Source of the DNA: Caballeronia peredens
GTDB lineage: Bacteria > Pseudomonadota > Gammaproteobacteria > Burkholderiales > Burkholderiaceae
Reading direction: 5' to 3'
DNA: 64,000 nucleotides
Assembly: GCA_001544595.2 (NCBI GenBank)
Contig: FCOH02000013.1
Location: 1 to 64,000, forward strand
In this document: piece by piece, positions 1 through 9,917 of the stretch
Layout: each line of letters opens with the position of its first letter
Numbering within the stretch: position 1 is the stretch's first letter
The notes under the pieces: model-generated
The model's input: the letters and a program-made list of their open reading frames with translations, nothing else
The model's database searches: none
Told to the model about the DNA's origin: nothing
Program-made: the position numbers and the translations under genes

Positions 1-340
1 GCGGCCCGCCGTGACCGCCATGATCACCGTTGGGCGGGCGATTGTTCCAGCCGCCAGAAGGCGGCGGGCGCCGCCAGCCGGGGCCGTCGTCCCAGTAGCG
101 GCGAGGGCCGGGACCGTAATAGCCGCCAGGGCCCGAGTAGTAGCCGCCGCCGACGACCACGCCCGGCTGCACGACGGCCGGGCCGCCGTAATAGCCGCCG
201 CCGTACCCGTAGCCGGGATCGTCGTAGGCGCCGGCCGGATAGCCGCCGCCGTAATAGCCCGACGCGTCGGGATACGCCGCGCAACCGCCGAGCAACGCGG
301 CGGACGAGACAAGCAAAAGACCAGCAACTGCGGATTTCAT
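1..340 (-). CDS. Gly/Tyr/Pro-rich lipoprotein, 3' end cut by the window
   Basis: The minus-strand frame opens with ATG at 340 and stays open for 113 codons to the window edge, so the C-terminus is missing. The start MKSAVAGLLLVSSAALLGGC is a classic lipoprotein signal with lipobox LGGC (Cys20), so the mature protein should be lipid-anchored in the cell envelope. The rest is low-complexity: repeated GYYGGG/GGYYGP blocks, then WDDGPGW and a Pro/Arg/Asn/His-rich stretch. Gene limits are clear; function is not recognised. Such Gly/Tyr-rich short lipoproteins are common in Burkholderiaceae. The start is supported by the signal peptide rather than by a strong ribosome site. Confidence 0.75.
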   Translation of the reverse strand, partial: MKSAVAGLLLVSSAALLGGCAAYPDASGYYGGGYPAGAYDDPGYGYGGGYYGGPAVVQPGVVVGGGYYSGPGGYYGPGPRRYWDDGPGWRRPPPSGGWNNRPPNGDHGGHGGP

Positions 341-601
341 GATCGTGGAGTGATTGGTTGAAGCGTTACTAATTAAGACAGCCTCGGCGCTTCAATGTCC
401 CGACAACTTTGTAAGCCTTTATGACGGCCGTGTGCAAGCTTGACCATCGCACGCAAATCGGCTGATAAAACAGCCTGTTGCTTGCAGCGCAACAAACCTT
501 TGCTTTTAAACGTCTTTTTCAGACGCGGACTATTCCGTAAGATTCGAAGCGTCGCTAAGTGGGCCTTCGTTCCGCTGCGACATTGATTTGGGGTAGTCAA
601 A

Positions 602-814
602 ATGAGAAAGACAATATCGACCTACTGGCCTGTCGTCATCCTGCTGCCGATCGCGCTGGCGTTCTGCATGCACGCGGGCGAGGGCGGCGCGAGCATCGAG
701 CGGCACGAGCAATCCGGCGTTGCAGGCGTGAGCGCCGAACTGGCGCGCGCGATTTCGTACGGTTTCGTCGATGCCGACGACGCCGCGGTTCCGGCCGTAT
801 CGCAGACGCTCTGA
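602..814 (+). CDS. Small membrane or exported protein, 70 aa, unknown
   Basis: A 70-residue product begins MRKTISTYWPVVILLPIAL and has one hydrophobic segment at about residues 9-24, then a polar, Ala/Glu-rich tail ending AVSQTL. Codon use matches neighbours and a bidirectional terminator follows at 872-901. No purine-rich ribosome site is obvious right before the ATG. No family is recognised; the single N-terminal hydrophobic stretch suggests a membrane anchor or uncleaved signal. The 260 bases between this gene and the divergent lipoprotein (341-601) show no convincing gene. Confidence 0.55.
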   Translation: MRKTISTYWPVVILLPIALAFCMHAGEGGASIERHEQSGVAGVSAELARAISYGFVDADDAAVPAVSQTL

Positions 815-871
815 TCGACCGATCCACGCGCACGATACGAACCGCCGCGCGGCATGGCTTGCCGCCAACGA

Positions 872-905
872 AAAATGGCGCCCCTTGCAGGGCGCCATTT
901 TTTCT
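872..905. terminator. Bidirectional Rho-independent terminator
   Basis: Perfect 12-bp stem AAAATGGCGCCC (872-883) with GGGCGCCATTTT (890-901), followed by T on the plus strand and flanked by A on the left, so it can serve both the small plus-strand gene and the converging tyrB. Confidence 0.85.
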
Positions 906-930
906 TGCGTAAGCGGGCGCGCGGGCTTGC

Positions 931-2130
931 TTACTTCAGCACCGCCGCGACGGCATTCGCCACCACATCGAGGTTGCGCGTGTTGAGCGCGGCCACGCAG
1001 ATCCGGCCGGTGCTCACGGCGTAGATGCCGAACTCTTCGCGCAGGCGATCGACTTGCGGCGCCGTCAGGCCCGAGTAGGAGAACATGCCGCGCTGCTTGT
1101 CGACGAACGAGAAGTCGCGATCGACGCCGTTCGCCTTCAGGCGTTCGACGAGCCCGTTACGCATCGCGCGGATGCGGTCGCGCATTTCGCCCAGTTCCTG
1201 CTCCCAGGTCGCGCGCAGTTCCGGCGACGCCAGCACGGCCGCGACGATCGAGCCGCCGTGCGTCGGCGGATTCGAATAGTTGGTGCGGATCACGCGCTTC
1301 AGTTGCGACAGCACGCGGGCGGACTCTTCCTTGCCCGTCGTGATGACCGACAGCGCGCCGACGCGCTCGCCGTAGAGCGAGAACGACTTCGAGAACGACG
1401 ACGACACGAACACGTTCAGTTCGGACGCCGCGAACAGGCGCACGGCGGCGGAGTCTGCGTCGATGCTTTCCGCGAAGCCCTGATACGCCATGTCGAGGAA
1501 CGGCACCAGATTGCGCGCCTTCACGACTTCGACGATCTGCTTCCATTGATCGTTCGACAGATCGACGCCCGTCGGGTTATGGCAGCACGCGTGCAGCACG
1601 ACGATCGTGCCCGGCGCGTAGCCGTTGAGCGCCGCGAGCATGCCGTCGAAGTTCACGCCGTGCGTGGCGGCCTCGTAGTACGGATAGTTGACGACTTCGA
1701 AGCCGGCGCTTTCGAACAGCGCGCGGTGATTTTCCCAGCTCGGATCGCTGATCGCGACGATCGCATTCGGATTCACGCGCTTCAGGAAGTCCGCGCCGAT
1801 CTTGAGCGCGCCCGTGCCGCCCAGCGCCTGCGCCGTCACGACGCGGCCCGCGGCGAGCAGCGGCGAATCGTTGCCGAGCAGGAGTTTCTGCACCGCGGAG
1901 TCATACGCGGCGATACCGTCGATCGGCAGATAACCACGCGGCAGCGCGGCATCGACACGCGCTTTTTCGGCTTCGCGCACGGCGCGCAGCAGCGGAATCT
2001 TGCCTTCTTCGTTGGTGTAGACACCCACGCCCAGATTGACTTTGGTCGTGCGCGTGTCGGCGTTGAAGGCTTCGTTCAGGCCCAGGATCGGGTCGCGGGG
2101 AGCGAGTTCGACGGCAGAGAAAAGAGACAT
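931..2130 (-). CDS. tyrB: Aromatic amino acid / aspartate aminotransferase
   Basis: A 399-residue class Ia PLP aminotransferase, the usual length for TyrB/AspC. It swaps amino groups between aromatic or acidic amino acids and 2-oxoacids in the cytoplasm. Visible family features: N-terminal LNEAFNADTR and VNLGVGVY (substrate arm), HNPTG at about 184-188 (the conserved Asn contacting PLP), and SFSKSFSLYGERVG with the PLP-binding Lys at residue 248. The choice of TyrB over AspC rests on overall resemblance to Burkholderiaceae annotations and cannot be settled by eye. It is divergent from uvrB across a 438-bp gap and ends against the terminator at 872-901. Confidence 0.9.
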   Translation of the reverse strand: MSLFSAVELAPRDPILGLNEAFNADTRTTKVNLGVGVYTNEEGKIPLLRAVREAEKARVDAALPRGYLPIDGIAAYDSAVQKLLLGNDSPLLAAGRVVTAQALGGTGALKIGADFLKRVNPNAIVAISDPSWENHRALFESAGFEVVNYPYYEAATHGVNFDGMLAALNGYAPGTIVVLHACCHNPTGVDLSNDQWKQIVEVVKARNLVPFLDMAYQGFAESIDADSAAVRLFAASELNVFVSSSFSKSFSLYGERVGALSVITTGKEESARVLSQLKRVIRTNYSNPPTHGGSIVAAVLASPELRATWEQELGEMRDRIRAMRNGLVERLKANGVDRDFSFVDKQRGMFSYSGLTAPQVDRLREEFGIYAVSTGRICVAALNTRNLDVVANAVAAVLK

Positions 2131-2568
2131 GATCTAATCGGCAGTGAGAAAAAGACGGTGCGGCGGGATTGCGCTCGATGAGCGCGGGAGGCGCGAGGCG
2201 GGGCAGTGCGCGCGTGGCGTCTTCGGCGGTTTTTGCTGCGCGTGTGCACCGCTTTTGCGGACGTCCGGTGCCCGCCGTCGAGCCCAGTCGCACATTGTAG
2301 CGAATCCGGGCGGGCTTTTTCGCCGCCTCGCGCCTGAAGATGCGTGTTTTTCGTGCAGCAGCAGTTTTGGCCGCTGCGGCGAGAATCGGCTAAAAGGGCC
2401 ACAAAACGGGCGCTTGAGATCGGTCTGCCAGGCCCAAACTGCTTCGGAACCAGCTGGGCAGGCGCGGCGTCAAGCATCTGTTCCGGTCCTCGAGCGCCCA
2501 CGTCGCGCGCGTTTTCCGTCAGCCGCTAGAATAGGTGTTTGCTCCGGCGCCGACGCATCCGAATCTCC
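2131..2568. other. Intergenic region between divergent tyrB and uvrB
   Basis: No credible gene is seen here; open frames across it lack ribosome sites and family resemblance. It should hold both promoters. A TAGAAT at 2527-2532 is a possible -10 for uvrB, but no good -35 precedes it and no CTG-N10-CAG LexA-type box was found. uvrB also lacks a clear ribosome-binding site before its ATG. Confidence 0.5.
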
Positions 2569-4665
<2,097 letters not shown>

Positions 4666-4700
4666 GGCGTTTGTAGGCAATTTGCAGCGGCAGGCCCGGC

Positions 4701-4737
4701 AAGCACGACGAATCAGCGCGTTCGTCGTGCTTTTTTT
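4701..4737 (+). terminator. Rho-independent terminator of uvrB
   Basis: Stem AAGCACGACGAA (4701-4712) with TTCGTCGTGCTT (4721-4732), loop of 8, ending in seven T. Confidence 0.9.
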
Positions 4738-4844
4738 ATCGCTTCACAAGACGCGCCGATGACGTGAAAAGCCTTGCGGCATCTGGGTTTGTAAGCTCGC
4801 GCAAATTGTTCCGGGGGTCGATCGATGATAAACTGCCAAGCATT

Positions 4845-4863
4845 GAGAATGGTTCGTATTAAC
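4845..4863 (+). promoter_or_regulatory. Candidate Fur box before ftrABCD
   Basis: GAGAATGGTTCGTATTAAC matches about 12 of 19 positions of the classical Fur consensus GATAATGATAATCATTATC and lies about 140 bp before ftrA, an operon known to be iron-repressed in Burkholderia, Bordetella and Brucella. The match is moderate; position and context raise its weight. Confidence 0.5.
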
Positions 4864-4999
4864 GTTCACAGAGTTGTGCTAGCGCTGCTCTCTGAAGACG
4901 CGGGTCCGGACCGTTCCAACGGGAGGTAATGCGCCGGTCCGGCATTCCGTGGCAAGGCACGCGTGTCGCGCGCCAGTCGATAACAAGAAGGAGTTTCTG

Positions 5000-5545
5000 A
5001 TGGGTTCAACGTTGATGCGCGGCCTGGTCGCCGCCGCAGGTCTGACGGCGATGATGGCGGCCTCCGCCGCCGAATATCCGATCGGCAAGCAGCATATCGA
5101 GGGCGGCATGGAAACCGGCGCCGTCTACCTCCAGCCGATCACGATGTCGCCGGAAGGCATGATGCGCAAGGCGTCGGATTCGGACATCCACCTCGAGGCG
5201 GACATCCACGCGGTCAAGAACAACCCGACCGGCTTCGCCGAAGGCGACTGGATGCCGTATCTGAACGTGACGTATGAACTCACGAAAGTCGGCTCGACGC
5301 AGTCCGTCAAGGGCGACCTGATGCCGATGGTCGCGAGCGACGGCCCGCATTACGGCGACAACGTGAAGCTCTTCGGTCCGGGCAAATATCACCTGAAGCT
5401 GCACATTTCCCCGCCGACGGAAACGGGCCACATGGCGTTCGGCCGTCACACGGACAAGGAAACGGGCGTGGGCCCGTGGTTCAAGCCGTTCACGATCGAA
5501 TACGACTTCCCGTTCGCGGGCATTGGCAAGAAGGGCGGTTACTGA
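5000..5545 (+). CDS. ftrA: Periplasmic iron-binding protein FtrA (Tpd/P19 family)
   Basis: A 181-residue P19/Tpd-type periplasmic protein with a signal peptide ending near ASA-AEYP (residues 1-23). These proteins bind metal through conserved Met, His and Glu residues and feed ferrous or ferric iron to the FTR1 permease. MSPEGMMRKASDSDIHLEADIH and the later HISPP and GHMAFGRHTD blocks are family hallmarks. The ATG at 5000 follows AGAAGGAG with good spacing; an in-frame ATG 51 bp earlier has neither a signal peptide nor a ribosome site. First gene of ftrABCD, under a candidate Fur box. Confidence 0.93.
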   Translation: MGSTLMRGLVAAAGLTAMMAASAAEYPIGKQHIEGGMETGAVYLQPITMSPEGMMRKASDSDIHLEADIHAVKNNPTGFAEGDWMPYLNVTYELTKVGSTQSVKGDLMPMVASDGPHYGDNVKLFGPGKYHLKLHISPPTETGHMAFGRHTDKETGVGPWFKPFTIEYDFPFAGIGKKGGY

Positions 5546-5554
5546 TCGCCCGTA

Positions 5555-5579
5555 GCGCCCGGCACAGTGCGCCGGGCGC
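5555..5579 (+). other. Intercistronic GC-rich hairpin between ftrA and ftrB
   Basis: Perfect 9-bp stem GCGCCCGGC / GCCGGGCGC with a 7-nt loop, 10 bp after the ftrA stop. No T-run follows, so it may be an mRNA-stability or partial attenuation element that leaves the periplasmic protein in excess over the membrane subunits. Confidence 0.6.
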
Positions 5580-5600
5580 GTTCATTCTCAGGAAGTCCGC

Positions 5601-5945
5601 ATGAAACTGACAAGCCAGGCGGTCGCGCTCGCGCTGACGCTGTTCGCCGCGGCGGCAGGCGCCACCGTCGCGCACGCCGCCGATCTGCCGACGTTCAAGC
5701 TCGAAATGAACGACGGCAAGCTCAACCCGACGCGCATCGAAGTGCCGGCCGGACAGCGCATCAAGATCGAAGTGCACAACATCGGCAAGGGCGCCGCCGA
5801 GTTCGAAAGCGTGCAGTTGCGCAAGGAAAAGGTCCTCGCGCCGGGCGCCGATTCCTTCGTCGTGATCGCGCCGCTGGATCCGGGCGAATACAAGTTCTTC
5901 GACGACTTTCATCAGAGCGCGCAAGGCGTGATCGTCGCGAAGTAA
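5601..5945 (+). CDS. ftrB: Cupredoxin-like periplasmic protein FtrB
   Basis: A 114-residue exported protein with signal peptide ending near AHA-ADLP (about residue 27). The mature part is a cupredoxin-like beta fold (EVPAGQRIKIEVHNIG; LDPGEYKFFDDFH), as in FtrB and the N-terminal domain of EfeO. It has no Cys, so a classical type 1 copper site is not present. In the Ftr model it works with the P19 protein to oxidise or hand over iron before transport. It sits between ftrA and ftrC, with ribosome site AGGAAG just before the ATG at 5601. Confidence 0.88.
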   Translation: MKLTSQAVALALTLFAAAAGATVAHAADLPTFKLEMNDGKLNPTRIEVPAGQRIKIEVHNIGKGAAEFESVQLRKEKVLAPGADSFVVIAPLDPGEYKFFDDFHQSAQGVIVAK

Positions 5946-6017
5946 CGGACGTAAGAGACGCGCCGCGCACGCTTGCCGTCGCGCGGCCGGTTGAAGTGGA
6001 ATTGCTGGAGGTTTCGT

Positions 6018-6869
6018 ATGGGGCAGGTACTTTTCATCGTGTGGCGGGAGAGCGTCGAGGCGTTGCTCGTCGTCGGCATTCTCTACGCGTGGCTGAAGAA
6101 CGGCGATCATGAGGCGCGCCGCGGCCTGCCTTATCTGTGGTTCGGCGTCGCGGCCGGCCTGATCGCGGCGATCGCGCTGGGCGCGGCGCTCATCGGTTTC
6201 ACCGAAGTGCTGTCGGGCAATGCGCAGGACTACTTTCAGACGGCGATGGTGCTCGTCGCGTGCGTGCTGATCGTGCAGATGGTGCTGTGGATGAAGCGGC
6301 ATGGCCGCACGCTCAAGCGCGACATGGAATCGTCGCTGCAGAAGAGCACGCAGGACGGCCACTGGTGGGGCATCGCGCTGCTGGTCGCGCTGGCGATCGC
6401 GCGTGAAGGCAGCGAAACCGCCGTGTTTCTGTATGGCGTGGGCCTGGGGCAATCGGGACACGTCGACGCGTCGCAGTACGTCGCCATCATTCTCGGCTTC
6501 GGGCTCGCGCTGCTGACGTTCTACATCCTGCAGCTCGGCGGCAAGATCTTCTCGTGGCGCACGTTCTTCCGCGTCACCGAAATCATGCTGCTGTTCCTCG
6601 CGGCGGGTCTGTTCGAAACCGGCGTCGACAAGCTGATCGACATGGAAGTGCTGCCGGTCATCGTCAACCAGGTGTGGAATACTTCAGCGATTCTCGACGA
6701 TTCGAGCACTTTCGGTTCGCTGGTCGCGACGCTCACGGGTTATCGCGCGCATCCGGCGGGCATGAACCTTGTTGCGTACGCGGTCTACTGGATCGTCATT
6801 TATCTTCTGCTGCGTCATTCGAATAACCGGATGGCGCAAAAACAAAAGGCGGCAAGCCGGCCAGCATGA
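6018..6869 (+). CDS. ftrC: FTR1-family iron permease FtrC
   Basis: A 283-residue polytopic inner-membrane iron permease of the FTR1/EfeU family. Both iron-conducting REXXE motifs are visible: RESVE at 10-14 and REGSE at 129-133, each within a membrane helix. About seven hydrophobic segments span the protein. The ATG at 6018 follows GCTGGAGG and gives the conserved start MGQVLFIVWRESVEALL; 45 in-frame bases upstream are not homologous. The stop overlaps the ftrD start by 4 bp, indicating translational coupling. Confidence 0.95.
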   Translation: MGQVLFIVWRESVEALLVVGILYAWLKNGDHEARRGLPYLWFGVAAGLIAAIALGAALIGFTEVLSGNAQDYFQTAMVLVACVLIVQMVLWMKRHGRTLKRDMESSLQKSTQDGHWWGIALLVALAIAREGSETAVFLYGVGLGQSGHVDASQYVAIILGFGLALLTFYILQLGGKIFSWRTFFRVTEIMLLFLAAGLFETGVDKLIDMEVLPVIVNQVWNTSAILDDSSTFGSLVATLTGYRAHPAGMNLVAYAVYWIVIYLLLRHSNNRMAQKQKAASRPA

Positions 6870-8269
6870 GTTCCGTTCTACCCAGACCCGGCCGGCTTCA
6901 ACAAGCCGGCCAATGGATGCAGCGTCACGGCAGCACGATCCGCGGAATTCAGTGGGTCGTGGTTGCCGTTTATGCGTTTCTGATCATCGTCCCCGCCGTG
7001 ATGCCGCTGCCGGACGGCTCCGCGCATCTGTGGAACAACCTCACGCTCGCCGCGCAGTTCGTGTTCTGGGGCATCTGGTGGCCGTTCGTGCTGCTCTCGA
7101 TGGTCATGCTCGGCCGCGTCTGGTGCGGCGTGCTGTGTCCGGAAGGCGCGTTGTCCGAGTTCGCGAGCAAGTTCGGCCGCGGCTGGGCGATTCCGCGCTG
7201 GATGCGCTGGGGCGGCTGGCCGTTCGTCGCGTTCGGCCTGACGACCATCTACGGACAGATGGTCAGCGTCTATCAGTATCCGAAAGCCGTGCTGCTCGTG
7301 CTCGGCGGCTCGACCGTCGGCGCGATGATCGTCGGTGTGCTGTACGGCCGCGAAAAGCGCGTGTGGTGCAAATATCTGTGCCCGGTGAACGGCGTGTTCT
7401 CGCTGCTCGCGCGCCTCGCGCCTTTCCACTTCAAGGTGAGCGAAGACGCGTGGCGCCGCTCGTACACGCAGGGCGAGCGCGGTCATCGCGTGATTCCGAT
7501 CAACTGCGCGCCGCTCGTTCCCTTGCGCAACATGAAGGGCGCCGCGGACTGCCACATGTGCGGCCGATGCAGCGGCCATCGCGATGCGATCGCGCTCACG
7601 TGGCGCTCGCCGACCGAGGAAGTCGTCTCGCTCGGCGACAAGGCCGCGAACCCGTGGGACACCGCGCTCATTCTGTACGGGCTGCTCGGCATCGCGATCG
7701 GCGCGTTTCACTGGACCGTGAGCACCTGGTTCGTCGATCTGAAGCAGTACTTCGCCGCGTGGCTCATCGATCACGACATCCTCTGGCCGCTCGATACCAA
7801 CGCGCCGTGGTTCCTGTTCACGCATTACCCGGAGCAGAACGACGTCTTCTCGTGGCTCGACGGCACCATGGTGATCGGCTATATCGTCGTGACGGGACTC
7901 GTGTACGGCACCGCGCTGCTGGCGCTCCTCGCCATGGGCACGCGCATGCTCGGCAAGATGAGCGCGACGCGCCTGCATCATCTGACGCTCTCGCTCATTC
8001 CGCTCGCGGGCTGCGGCGTGTTCCTCGGCCTGTCGGCGACGACCGTGTCGCTGTTGCGCGCCGAGCACGTGCCGCTCTGGTGGGTGACGGACCTGCGCCT
8101 GGGTCTGCTGTTCGTCGCGAATGCGTGGAGCGCGTGGCTCGCGTGGCGCGTGACGGGGCGCTATGCGGCGACGCTTGGTTCCCGCGTCGCGTCGATGGTA
8201 TGGTTTATCGCTGCGCTGGCCGTCGCGGACAGCGCGTGGTACCTGATGTTCTGGGGCTTCAGCCGATAA
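6866..8269 (+). CDS. ftrD: Membrane polyferredoxin FtrD
   Basis: A 467-residue membrane protein with about eight hydrophobic helices and Fe-S-binding Cys clusters: CGVLCP, CKYLCP and CHMCGRC, plus a Cys in INCAPL. It resembles the NosR/CcoG-like polyferredoxins and is the electron-transfer partner in the FtrABCD system, probably accepting electrons from iron oxidation by FtrA/FtrB. It overlaps ftrC by 4 bp (ATGA). The role in electron flow is inferred from the family, not shown here. Confidence 0.92.
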   Translation: MSSVLPRPGRLQQAGQWMQRHGSTIRGIQWVVVAVYAFLIIVPAVMPLPDGSAHLWNNLTLAAQFVFWGIWWPFVLLSMVMLGRVWCGVLCPEGALSEFASKFGRGWAIPRWMRWGGWPFVAFGLTTIYGQMVSVYQYPKAVLLVLGGSTVGAMIVGVLYGREKRVWCKYLCPVNGVFSLLARLAPFHFKVSEDAWRRSYTQGERGHRVIPINCAPLVPLRNMKGAADCHMCGRCSGHRDAIALTWRSPTEEVVSLGDKAANPWDTALILYGLLGIAIGAFHWTVSTWFVDLKQYFAAWLIDHDILWPLDTNAPWFLFTHYPEQNDVFSWLDGTMVIGYIVVTGLVYGTALLALLAMGTRMLGKMSATRLHHLTLSLIPLAGCGVFLGLSATTVSLLRAEHVPLWWVTDLRLGLLFVANAWSAWLAWRVTGRYAATLGSRVASMVWFIAALAVADSAWYLMFWGFSR

Positions 8270-8296
8270 ACCGATAACCATCCACGAGAGCACGAA

Positions 8297-8710
8297 GTGA
8301 GAACCAAACCCGTATTGACCGACGACGACGTCAAGGCCATGGCCGCCGCCGCCGAGGCGCACGCCAGGGACCACAACTGGAACGTGACGATTGCCATCGT
8401 CGACGACGGCGGGCATCTGCTGCATCTGCATCGCCTGGAAGGGGCGGGCGCGAGCACGGCCGAAATGGCGACGGGCAAGGCCCGCACCGCCGTGCTCGGG
8501 CGTCGCGAAACCAAGGTCTACGAAGACACCATCAAGCAGGGCCGCACGGCGTTTCTCTCCGCGCCGCTGACCGCGATGCTCGAAGGCGGCGTGCCGATTT
8601 TCGTCGGCACGGACATCGTCGGCGCGGTGGGCGTGTCGGGCGTGAAGTCGGAGCAGGATGCGCAGATCGCGCGCGCGGGCATCGCAGCGCTGGGAATCGA
8701 GAACGTCTGA
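8297..8710 (+). CDS. GlcG/HbpS-family haem-binding protein, GTG start
   Basis: A 137-residue GlcG/HbpS (DUF336) domain protein; it covers the whole domain: LTDDDVKAMAAAAEAHA, VAIVDDGGHLLHLHRLEGA-type core, TGKARTAVLGR, GGVPIFVGTDIVGAVGVSG. Relatives bind haem or act as accessory proteins of unknown activity. No signal peptide, so cytosolic here. It starts 27 bp after ftrD in the same direction and is probably the fifth gene of the iron operon, followed by a hairpin at 8721-8754. The start is GTG at 8297. Confidence 0.85.
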   Translation: MRTKPVLTDDDVKAMAAAAEAHARDHNWNVTIAIVDDGGHLLHLHRLEGAGASTAEMATGKARTAVLGRRETKVYEDTIKQGRTAFLSAPLTAMLEGGVPIFVGTDIVGAVGVSGVKSEQDAQIARAGIAALGIENV

Positions 8711-8720
8711 GTAAAACAAA

Positions 8721-8754
8721 AACGGCACGCCTTCCTGAAGAAGGACGTGCCGTT
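8721..8754. terminator. Hairpin terminator between converging operons
   Basis: AACGGCACG (8721-8729) pairs with CGTGCCGTT (8746-8754), extended by CCTTC/GAAGG. The T-rich side is on the minus strand (TTTTTGTTTTAC), so it suits transcripts coming from hemP best but lies directly after the ftr operon too. Confidence 0.75.
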
Positions 8755-8852
8755 CTGAGAATCATCATTGCGTTGCCGCTCGTTGCCTTGACGCTTCGGG
8801 CCGGCAGACCGCATTGGCGCGGGAACCAAAAAAAGCGGCTTCGCTTGCTATC

Positions 8853-8929
8853 GACGACTGGCTGGTGTTTGCACGAAGGGGTCTAAATTCTCGCGTGCAA
8901 GTCGTCCTCGCTGGCTAAGGCCAAACACC
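8853..8929. other. Structured non-coding segment with competing hairpins
   Basis: GACGAC (8853-8858) pairs with GTCGTC (8901-8906), and TTGCACG (8869-8875) with CGTGCAA (8894-8900). Alternatively GGTGTTTG (8864-8871) pairs with CAAACACC (8922-8929). The two folds exclude each other because they share 8869-8871. It lies in the 280-bp gap between the convergent haem-binding gene and hemP, where no protein gene is seen. Confidence 0.4.
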
Positions 8930-8991
8930 TCTTGGCGAGGTGGTCCCCACAATACCCGGTACGTTACTGCTGTTCTTGCCGTTCTCGCGCG

Positions 8992-9240
8992 TTACTTCGT
9001 CAGGATCAGTTTGCCCAGACGCGTTGCGCGCAACTGATAGGTCTCCCCGTTATGCACGATGCTCACGTGACTGCGCCCCTGCAGCAGCGCGTCGCTCTTG
9101 AGCGAGCGTTCGCCGTTGCTTTCCGCCGCATGCGCGACGTGCACGGTCGTGATGGTCGTCGCCTTCGGGCGGGTGATCGCGGCGTCGCGGACAGCCGGGC
9201 GGCGCAGCCTGAGCGTGGAGGATCGCAGCGTGTCGGTCAT
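8992..9240 (-). CDS. hemP: Haemin uptake protein HemP/HmuP
   Basis: An 82-residue protein whose last 25 residues (SIVHNGETYQLRATRLGKLI) are the HemP/HmuP domain: a small cytosolic protein that in related bacteria is needed for, or activates, haem receptor expression. The N-terminal half is Arg/Ala-rich and variable, longer than in minimal HemP (about 55-65 aa), so the true start could be internal, although no better Met is present. A Fur-box-like element lies 39 bp upstream at 9279-9297, consistent with iron control. Confidence 0.88.
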   Translation of the reverse strand: MTDTLRSSTLRLRRPAVRDAAITRPKATTITTVHVAHAAESNGERSLKSDALLQGRSHVSIVHNGETYQLRATRLGKLILTK

Positions 9241-9278
9241 GTCTGGAAGTGTGCGTTCGTTGATTCGATGGGTCTATA

Positions 9279-9297
9279 GTAAATGATAACTATTCCT
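9279..9297 (-). promoter_or_regulatory. Candidate Fur box before hemP
   Basis: GTAAATGATAACTATTCCT has a perfect AATGATAA core and matches about 11 of 19 Fur consensus positions. It sits 39 bp upstream of the hemP start, a typical place for repression. Confidence 0.55.
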
Positions 9298-9388
9298 ATT
9301 TGCAACTAGACTTTTGCATTGAAGCGCAACTTTTGATAGCCGCGCTCGATGCGGCAGTGAAGCATTCGCTACCGCATCGGGAAAACGC

Positions 9389-9877
9389 TCAATGCAGGGG
9401 GCTTTCGTCCTTGCGGCCGTGCGCGAACTGGCGGATGAGCCGCACGGTGTCGATATCCGATTCGCGATACGCCGATTTGACGATTTCCTGCGTCTGACGC
9501 TCGTCGGGGCTCGGATTGGCGTTCTCGGGCAGCGTCGTGCTGTAGGTGAAGCGCAGGAAGAGCTGAAGCTCGTCGGGTTCTTCGATTGTCATCGTGAGCG
9601 AGCCGCCGACGTATTCGGCGGTCGGCAAGATGTCGTAGCGCACGTTCGAGCCGGGCGTGAGCGTCACGCGATCGCGCACGACGGCTTGTCCGTAATGCAG
9701 TTCGCGCTCCATCACGTCGCCGTCGCGCGAGAGGATGTTGCAGCTGTCCAGCCCCAGCACGAACAATTGCGGCTGCTCGGCGCGCAGCACGAGTCCTTCC
9801 CAGAGCTGTTCGCGCGTGAGCGTATCGACAAGCGGGTTGAGCGGATCGTTGATCTGGATCAGGTGTTCGAAATTCAA
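9389..9877 (-). CDS. DUF1857 / SRPBCC-fold protein
   Basis: A 162-residue protein beginning MNFEHLIQINDPLNPLVDTL, the typical N-terminus of DUF1857 (AtaL-like) members of the SRPBCC/START helix-grip superfamily, which form a hydrophobic ligand cavity. LTREQLWEGLVLRAEQPQLF and the strand-rich middle fit. Cytosolic; ligand unknown. The C-terminal tail (RQFAHGRKDESPLH) is charged. It lies 40 bp downstream of the OsmC gene on the same strand, so co-transcription is likely. Confidence 0.8.
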   Translation of the reverse strand: MNFEHLIQINDPLNPLVDTLTREQLWEGLVLRAEQPQLFVLGLDSCNILSRDGDVMERELHYGQAVVRDRVTLTPGSNVRYDILPTAEYVGGSLTMTIEEPDELQLFLRFTYSTTLPENANPSPDERQTQEIVKSAYRESDIDTVRLIRQFAHGRKDESPLH

Positions 9878-9917
9878 GACGACGGTTTCCTTGGACGTTC
9901 GTTGTGCCTGCGATGCC

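Noticed and set aside
373..600. 75-codon minus frame between the lipoprotein and the small membrane gene
   Set aside because: No ribosome site, no family and atypical composition; treated as intergenic.
2300..2568. LexA box for uvrB
   Set aside because: No CTGT-N8-ACAG-like palindrome was found upstream.
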